Shown piece after piece: positions 57,101-64,000 of a DNA stretch of 64,000 nucleotides. The first letter of the stretch is position 1. Each line of letters begins with the position of its first letter. The notes under the pieces are model-generated. The model was not told the DNA's origin. It did not search any database and saw only the letters and a list, made by a program, of their open reading frames with translations. The stretch comes from Buddleja alternifolia (Eukaryota; Streptophyta; Magnoliopsida; Lamiales; Scrophulariaceae). The translations under genes were made by a program, and so were the position numbers. The DNA is taken from the NCBI GenBank assembly GCA_019426215.1, contig WHWC01000156.1, forward strand, positions 61,999-125,998, in the 5' to 3' direction.

Positions 57101-57161
57101 TGTCTTTGTCGTATCTAATGACGAGAGAAGGAATAGGCTCAGATTGGTCTTCGAGATACAT
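54135..57161 (-). pseudogene. Antisense plant mobile domain (PMD) gene in the Tat element
   Basis: PMD (aminotransferase-like) proteins are plant proteins found both as cellular genes, the MAIN/MAIL type acting in silencing and genome stability, and inside transposons. The minus-strand start is MYLEDQSEPIPS at 57161, after an acceptor CTTGTGCAG. PMD motifs follow: GEVCYHAGYWEWTEYIL, LWCPSTNTLHTEIGELSISL, DMHGLGGLPLRGDFYDE and CWLCSFVLP. Then comes MASIYRGLRIISSSKDLGES and a region after HGREHIVESYSPHRF. A clean phase-0 intron (donor at 55176, acceptor TTTTGCCAG at 55047) joins DLAQY to LANLEAKVP and a C-terminal coiled coil (QQQEELRKQLAELEQNEE) ending at 54135. Frameshifts are seen near 56110 and near 55840, so this copy is probably dead. 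It looks like an acquired host gene. Confidence 0.8.
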
Positions 57162-57224
57162 CTCGTTCCAAATCTGCACAAGGAAATAATTATGCGTCAA
57201 TTTGAGAAGAATAAGGGAAAACAA

Positions 57225-58663
57225 GCATATGAAATAATATTCATTAAAAAAAAAAAAAAAGGGGATTCAAATATCTACTGTTAGAAGCTTGCGGATTTCT
57301 TTTGGCTCGGAAGTTTCGAGAAACTTCAACAATATGCATGGGGAATTACGGCAAGTTCTCGATTTTCTTTTTCTCTGTTGCGATACGCCGAGAATTGCGT
57401 CCCAATAACAGCAAATTGCTTGGGCAATTCCAATGAATAACTTCAAGACTCTTGGATTCACTGACGAAAAAAAAAAAAAAAAGGAAATTAATTGCAGATT
57501 TAGTTTGCCTCACCCTCATGCAATTAATACTTCTTCGAGTAAACTTCAGTCCCTGAATCGACTAGTGGGAAGAATTTGGATGAGTATTGAAACACTTAAG
57601 TGTATTTTATTTTCTTTCCTTCTCTGAGAAATTTTATCGAACAGACTGTATGCGTCAATCGGCAGAAGAAGAGGATATGAATCTAAAGTGGGATGATACC
57701 CCAATAATTCAGAGTTCGAGTTTCGGTTAACTGATGTGTGTGGAATTAAGCTTCTAATCAAGTGAATTTATAGATAATGTCTTCAAGTTTATCGGTCACC
57801 GTGGATTAGTTCAAGTCGGATTGGGAGTTATCCAGATGAGTTGTTTGATTTTAATTAGGATATCAAATCATATTTGAACTAGACTAAATAGTTTCGAGTT
57901 GGTTTCTTGGACCGGTTAATTTAAGGAAGAGTTTTGATTCTTTTGGCTCTCCTCTGTGCAGTTGGTTCAGGATAACTTTTGAGAAATCTCCGAGTTATCA
58001 GTTCCGAAATCAAACTAGCCAGGATCTCGAATGGATATCTTTAAATTTCGAAAGGCTGAATTTATTTCTTATTAGAACTCTAGTGCTATGGTGAAGTTGA
58101 TAAAGCTGCGTGAGTTCTCATGGAAGGAGAAGAGTAGATGGGATTCTATGTGGTGGGATACACCTTAAGTGAAGCGGGGCGCACAAATGTTTTTCGAAAA
58201 TAAATAAAAGAAGAAGAAAATATGTAGAGGGGCGGGGGACTAAATTTTAAGCCCATTTACATCAAGTTGAATAAAACATGGATCAATTTGTGGTTTTCTG
58301 CATGGAGAATTATGTGGGCTGAATCTATTATCAATCTATTACAAAAAAAAAAAACTCGGTTGAATTACGGATTTTTATTCATAGCCTCAAAGTTTTGGAC
58401 ATCAAATTGAACTTAATTTTGGGCCAAATCAAGCCGCATTCATATCCAAGCCAAGGAAATTATGGGCTTTGTTATCATTTCTTTCCTCTTCAAATTTCAA
58501 GAGCCCAAACTTATCTCTTAAGTCCAAGTACAAGATCAATGGTTCTTCCTCGTTTAAAAAAAAAAAAAAATGTGTGTTAAATGAGAAGAATTAAGTACTT
58601 CAAGCATCGCCTCTCTCGTCACTGCCCAGCACGTTCTTCGCCGAGCCTTGAAGTGGGGGCATT
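57225..58663. other. Leader of the PMD gene and purine tract before the 3' LTR
   Basis: No further gene is supported. The 5' exon or promoter of the PMD gene should lie here. The tract ttgaagtgggggcatt (58648-58663) directly precedes the 3' LTR and serves as polypurine tract. Confidence 0.5.
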
Positions 58664-59494
58664 TGTAGACGAATTAATTTTCGTCCAATTAGAAGATGAC
58701 ATGTGTAAAATATGACATTAATTATTAGTTTGAAATTATTATTTTATTTTATGGATTTTATCAAATTTGATTCCATAAATAAATTATTAATTTTAATTGA
58801 TAATTTAATGTATATTTATTAGCAAATCAAAGGTTGCCATGTGTCAAATGGAGGTGTCTCATCCAATCAAATCAAGTTTCATAGTCCAACAAATCAGTGA
58901 CTAATCGGATGGTGACACGTGGCACATTTAAATATGTGTCAACCAAATATATATAAATCTGATATTATTTCTTTTAAAAGATTTTTCAAGAGATATATCA
59001 AAGAAGCCCAAAATTCTAAGACTCTCCTACTCAAACATCTATAAATAGGGGGTCAAGGGGCTTCATTAAAAAAAAAGGACATACAGAGATACATACATAC
59101 ACACAAGTCTACAAGCTAGAGAATTGAAGTCTTCTCTTAGCCAAGTCAAAGCGTTCTTCATCAACCACGAAGGTTCACCATCTTCAAAGTTAATCAAATC
59201 ACAAGGTGTTTGTCTCTTCTTCAACAAATCCGAGGAGGAACTACATCTTCAACAACAATCAAATCATCAGGGTGTTCATTTCTTCTTCAACAAATCCGAG
59301 GAGAAATACGCTCTTGGTTCAAGAACAAGCTTTTCGGCCCTTGAATCGTGTTTGGAGTGAAGAATCAGGGGATTAGTCTTCATTAGGAGATTTATTCTCA
59401 CGATATTGTAAATTTCTTTAAATTGATTTATTTATTTGTCCATATTATCTTTTCTTGTCTTTTAAAATTGCAGACCTGAAAATTTGTGTGAACA
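58664..59494 (+). repeat. 3' LTR of the Tat element
   Basis: Starts TGTAGACGAATTAATTTT and ends GTGTGAACA, 831 bp. Differences from the 5' LTR are scattered and mostly transitions. Confidence 0.92.
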
Positions 59495-59554
59495 GGAAGC
59501 AAGGCCTTTAATCCCATTATAGTCCTATGAGTTTCTCTTCTCGTGGTCCATTTT

Positions 59555-59938
59555 TGTATGAGAATAATATTAGTGACAAATTTTCCACGATACCAAAAAA
59601 TAATATTAGTGACAAAATTTCTAGTGACAATGTCAAAGCTGTCACTATACATAATGAGTGACTCTATTTTTTGCGTTGTTACTATAATCATTTTTAGTGA
59701 CAAGAATCATTTCTAAGTTGTCATTAATAAAAACAACTAGTGACAATATAAATATAGTGATAATGTCACTAAGTTATCACTAAATATGTGTCACTAATTA
59801 TCACTAATGACAAAAATTTCTTTGTCACTAATTGTTACAAGTGACAACAGTATACAAATCTTATCACTATTAAACTTTTGAAAATCATTTTTATGACAAA
59901 TCATAAATTATTGTTACTCAATATATTTTTTTGTAGTG
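59555..59938. mobile_element. CACTA-like transposon end with subterminal repeats
   Basis: The right end, on the minus strand, begins CACTACAAAAAAATATATTG, the form of CACTA termini. To its left are at least twelve copies of agtgacaa/ttgtcact-type motifs in both orientations, as CACTA subterminal regions show. No matching left end is found before the Tat 3' LTR, so it is truncated there. No transposase is present. Confidence 0.6.
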
Positions 59939-61039
59939 TTCCTTCTATGTCTACCCATGGGCCTCAAACCTTGAGAGAAAGTACGCGATAAGTGAACACC
60001 AAGAGAGTCAAGGTGGCTGAAAGAGAAAGTTAAACATTGTTGGTAAAATGTGTGATATAAAGGGCGGTGTTAATGAAAGATGGTTAAGGCGAGGCACGAG
60101 TTAACCTGATTTCCTTAACATAATATTGTTCTGCACTTAGTGGTAACAGAATACGCCGATTGTGTCCCAAAATACAATGACTAAACATCTTTCAATTAGG
60201 ACCAATCCAAAATTTAAAGTTTCAGGAACAAACCTCGGCTATAACTCCCGTGTATGAATGACTACTGTTCAGATGTCTTGAATTCACAAATTAGAATTCT
60301 AAGAGTGAAAGAAAGGAGAGGGTGTATGAATTGTATAATGATTTCAAATGTAGAGGGTCTATTAGTAGACAATGGAAAGTTGTAGGCCAAAAGGTGCAAC
60401 TTTTTGGAAATTAGCAAACAGGTCTAAAAGTTGCAACTGTTAGGTGAAAAACCCCTTGCTAGTAACTCTTTAGAACTTGCATTTTTTCCAGTATTTTCTG
60501 ACTTTTGCACAATGGTCCATAATCCTATGCGGATAGGTACACCACTCTACTCGGGACCATTAATTTTAAGTACGATTTTGATGATTTGATCGCAATATTT
60601 TGACCATCAATTTTCCATTCATCCTATATCGGATTTGAGTAATTCAAAATGCTAAATTCATCTACTCGAGACGTAGATTAATTTGAGTCAATTAAATTCT
60701 ATAGCCGAGATAAGAAGATCACTTAAATTCATGGTCAAAATTGTGTAAAATCACATTTTACTACACAATTTTTCCAACAACCATCATTCCCTCCAAAGCA
60801 AAAGATAAGATCCTTAACATAAAGCATAGGGCTTGTGAAGCTCATATCCAGTCAAGATCCGAACGTAAAGGATCCACCCACAGGTACGTGGTTGCAATAC
60901 TGCAATACTAATGTGCTAAATTATTTATTAACTTTTACTGCAATACTATGTACTTCGCAGGTCATTACAAGTTGCTAGGCGAGCAATATTATACACCAAC
61001 CAATCGTGCCATCCTTTCCATATTTTACCAACATCCTTC
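59939..61039. other. Spacer downstream of the GH9 gene
   Basis: No gene is seen. The segment next to 61039 would contain the 3' UTR of the endoglucanase. An isolated palindromic phrase (ggtcaaaatt ... tggtcaaaattg) near 60600-60740 is unexplained. Confidence 0.4.
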
Positions 61040-64000
61040 TCAATAATCGACCAGAGTTGTCCTATTGTCATATATCTTCATGTGTGAACACTCTTGTTTG
61101 CTTTGTCCGAGCAGAGCAGCCACAGATCCTACAAAAGCTGCATTCATATACGTCGTTGGCTCCAAATGTGAGTAATCTGACCTCGAGTCAGTGAACTGGT
61201 CATTCGAATTGGGCCCCCCGACGATTGCACCCACATGAGTGTTTGGATTTGGTCTGGAGGAAGAATACCATGTTGAATAGCCATCTTTGCAGCCCACTTT
61301 GGCTGGATGGGTCTTGATTGAGGGGATGGACGCACCCCTGTGGTGTAACTGTGTTGGAGATTTGCTGCCAAATCCGACCATGTATGACATCTTCATGGGA
61401 TTGTTTCCTAGAATGTAGTCTACCTGCAAAATCACAAAGATATGTTCAAAGGTGTAAAGAAAAGTGAATAAAGTATAAATCATTAATAGAAATTTGAGAA
61501 ATAGATACAAAGGTTTACATGGTTCAATTAGATCGTCAGACAAGAAGAGGAAATCTCATTATATCATAAAACGGTATAGAAAAACACAAAAACTATCAAA
61601 AAGTGATTAATCCTATTCCCGAAACTAAGCATATATTTATAGCGTACTATACTTGCCCCACCTTAATTCCGGATCTCGGACTCTAGAATTTTAAGACGTA
61701 ACCAAAAAGATCAAACTAGTCATCCTAGCTGCACTTTATGATGAATAACTTTCTTTGAAAAGAACTTACTATTGGCAAATAAAATTGATTCACAATAATC
61801 CTTGTACGTCGCATTCTTGCTCGAATATGAAAAAATCGAGCGAATTATATAATAAGTATAATAATATATGATTTGTGATTGACTATTCTTGTTGATCACA
61901 GTGGAAATCTCTTACATGAGAAATGCAATTCACATGTCATATAATTGGTTGGCTTTACACAAACCCCATATGCTCGAATTTTCCAAAGATGAGAATACAA
62001 CAAAAAAATAATCTCAAATGATTTTTTTTTTTTTATGATTTCTCTCATGTAACTCATTGTTGGAGTAGACTAACCAAGGGATCAACGCATATCACAACAC
62101 ACAATAATTGAAAACAGGGGCAGCGTCATACTAATAATTTTACCAGATTATACAGGGAAGCTAACAAAATAAATTAATATTAATACCTAGTCGAAGCTTA
62201 ATATAAAATATATCACATTATATACTACATCTATAACACCATTCACACCTTGGAGATATTTTAAGCACAATTTATTTAATTTTCTCTATAGTTTAACCTG
62301 TGATTTTGCGAAGGCTTTGATCTTAGAGGTTGAAAAATTTACGGATCCACATTGAACTCCATTAACTCGAGCTTCTGTTAGGATCTTGGAATAGACGAGA
62401 AGTACCATTGAAGCACCAGTAACATATTGTAGGTTACTGCTGTCTCTGGTATATAGCAGCCCACCTGCAAATTCAATTACATCCTCAAAATTTGTTTCGC
62501 CAAAAAACCTTGATTAATTAATCATTTAAAAAAAGACGATGATTAATTTACTACGAAAAATGTTTTTGGCACTAAATATTGTAAAAGATGTGATGGTCAC
62601 CAGGGGTTGTCTTAATCTGAACTGAGCTACTTCCTGGCATCAATGAACAGACAAATGAATCAGCACCGTTCTTATACCTTGCCAGATTTGTCTTTCCTCC
62701 AAGAAATTCCTGATGGAAAAAAGAAAAAAACTTCGTTAATTTTGGGAAAATTTGTTTTACTGTATACATGTTATTTATACATTATTCAAGACTAAATATG
62801 TACAATCTATTCTTTTCTAGATTTATGAGCTACATTATTAGAATTTTAAAATTAGTTGCACTTTCGAATATGTTTTGTATATTTTTCACGTTTTTTATTA
62901 GTTCATTTCATATTGAATTCCACGATCACAAGCGTTGGATGGTGAATACAGTACCAAGCTGGCTATCAACCCATGAGCCTCGATCCAACGTACAAATCAA
63001 ATATTGAATCAAGTTTGATAAAATAATCGATTAATTCCAATTCGATAAATGGATGGAGCCCCAAAAAATTTGAATTATGATAGTACAGTTCTTGCCTTAG
63101 CTAGTAAAGTTTGAGCTCCAGCAAATTTGTTATCCCAACTGAACTCAGTAGCAGCCTGACTCCAACCTTCACTGGTCGATACATAGTTCAGATACGCGCT
63201 ATCTCCACTAGCCTTGTACAGCCAAGCAGCACCCCAAAGCAATTCATCCTTAATTGTACAAATTATTTAAACCATTAACACATTAATTTTTTTTATATAT
63301 AGAAACTAAAATATCTAAAAAGTATAATTTGATCAATTTAAAGTCAAACTAACATTTAGTTACTCTTATAACATTTTTTATTTAGTGAAAAATGTAAAAC
63401 ATTAAAAAATAGATTCCATTAATAATGTAGTCGCTCTTAGAGTTTTAAAAAGTCAAACATATTTTAATTTTTAGAAAATTATATATACCACCATTTTCAT
63501 ATCTGTATTTTTTCACCTTCTATTAATTTGGCAGGTAATTATTATAATTATTTGACTTTGATTAATTTAATCAACAATCAATATTTTCTAAATCAAGGGA
63601 AAGTAAAAAAAGAGTGGTATGAAACGGTGGTATATAGCATTACTCTTAATTTTTGTCGTTAATCGAAATTGTCTAATGCAGCTTATAAAATGTTACCTGA
63701 TAACCTGAGTAGGAACAGTAGAATGGGCAAGAGCCCTGATAAGATCCTCTAAACTTGTCTGCAAACTGAAACAGCTGAAAAAAATATATGTATATAGAAA
63801 AATACAAATTCTTATAAGAAATTATCTCATTATATAAATTGATTATTCAAACATAATCAGGGCAATATTTCACCAATTTTGAGTGGCGCAAGAGACGGGA
63901 AGAATAGTTGGAATCAGCCTCTTTGAAAACGATAGATGCAGCGGCAAGGGCAGCAGCTGCCTCGGCAGCCACCTCGGTCCCCGGAGAAGTAGAAGTGATC
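61040..64000 (-). CDS. GH9 endo-beta-1,4-glucanase (partial, 5' end outside window)
   Basis: Family GH9 endoglucanases hydrolyse cellulose-like beta-1,4-glucans in the plant cell wall. Six exons are read on the minus strand: >64000-63874, 63774-63697, 63248-63096, 62709-62601, 62464-62298 and 61423-61040, giving about 339 residues with no stop or shift. Signatures: TSPGTEVAAEAAAALAAAS in the first visible exon, DELLWGAAWLYKASGDSAYL, NKFAGAQTLLAK, GLLYTRDSSNLQYVTGAS, YILGNNPMKMSYMVGFG, the HHRGASIPS motif with conserved His/Arg, and the catalytic Glu in HLEPTTYMNAAFVG. The N-terminal catalytic Asp pair and signal peptide lie beyond 64000. The third visible exon ends AAG|GC, a GC-AG intron. There is no carbohydrate-binding module after the catalytic domain; the tail is short (LLGQSKQECSHMK). 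It is likely a functional host gene. Confidence 0.95.

Larger units (their letters stand above)
47301..59494 (+). mobile_element. Tat-type Ty3/gypsy element, RT/RNase H deleted, antisense PMD gene
   Basis: A 12.2-kb element bounded by 830/831-bp LTRs of about 97% identity. Order: LTR, primer site, gag-protease frame, linker, integrase-bearing pol, spacer, antisense plant mobile domain gene, purine tract, LTR. Reverse transcriptase and RNase H are missing by an in-frame deletion. The two flanks (ggatc at 47296-47300 and ggaag after 59494) match at only three of five bases. Large size, the Tat/Retand-style primer site and an extra frame after pol fit the Tat lineage. Confidence 0.85.

Noticed and set aside
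1..64000. CRISPR arrays, bacterial operons or phage modules
   Set aside because: No regular spacer-repeat array and no prokaryotic gene organisation; all evidence points to a plant nuclear genome.

Overview
The window is nuclear DNA of a flowering plant, probably a eudicot. The evidence is GT-AG introns, a plant GH9 endoglucanase, a CNOT10 (CCR4-NOT) relic, MULE/Ulp1 elements, tRNA-derived SINEs, chromovirus and Tat-type Ty3/gypsy elements and a plant mobile domain gene. It is AT-rich and mostly transposon. Only three host genes look intact: a single-exon membrane protein (1343-2227, minus), a small membrane protein (33893-34267, plus), and the 3' part of a GH9 endo-beta-1,4-glucanase (61040 to beyond 64000, minus).

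Layout. 1-2.3 kb: membrane protein gene. 2.3-9.39 kb: a decayed DUF1985 gene (4406-5626), then a large array of GC-rich hairpin units alternating with AT-rich units. 9394-25417: a composite Mutator-like element with about 53-bp terminal inverted repeats and a near-matching 9-bp target duplication. It carries a DUF1985 + Ulp1 (C48) protease pseudogene split by two LTR insertions, an F-box/LRR/FBD gene fragment flanked by repeats, an unknown gene, and a MuDR-type transposase pseudogene on the minus strand. 25.9-27.5 kb: a possible endogenous pararetrovirus remnant. 28281-33652: a tRNA-derived SINE interrupted by a complete, very young chromovirus (28324-33493, LTRs identical by eye, 5-bp TSD, open 1529-codon polyprotein). 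33.9-39.9 kb: a small membrane gene, then the first five exons of a CNOT10-like gene, now broken and carrying a hAT MITE in an intron. 40.5-43.9 kb: a Copia 3' fragment, tandem repeats, a Helitron-like 3' end, a second SINE with a 17-bp TSD, and a hairpin element. 44475-47300: a truncated minus-strand LTR element with nested MITEs. 47301-59494: a 12.2-kb Tat-type gypsy element whose reverse transcriptase and RNase H are deleted in frame while integrase stays open, and which carries an antisense multi-exon plant mobile domain gene between pol and the 3' LTR. 59.5-59.94 kb: a CACTA-like end. 61.0-64.0 kb: GH9 gene.

The main themes are nested insertion and gene capture. Several elements can be ordered in time: SINE before chromovirus, MULE before its two LTR insertions, and the minus-strand LTR element probably before the Tat element. 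The least ordinary items are the RT-less integrase-bearing Tat element with its antisense PMD gene, the MULE that gathers Ulp1, F-box and unknown genes, and the hairpin array at 5.9-6.6 kb. Assignments rest on reading motifs and repeats by eye; no database search was possible.
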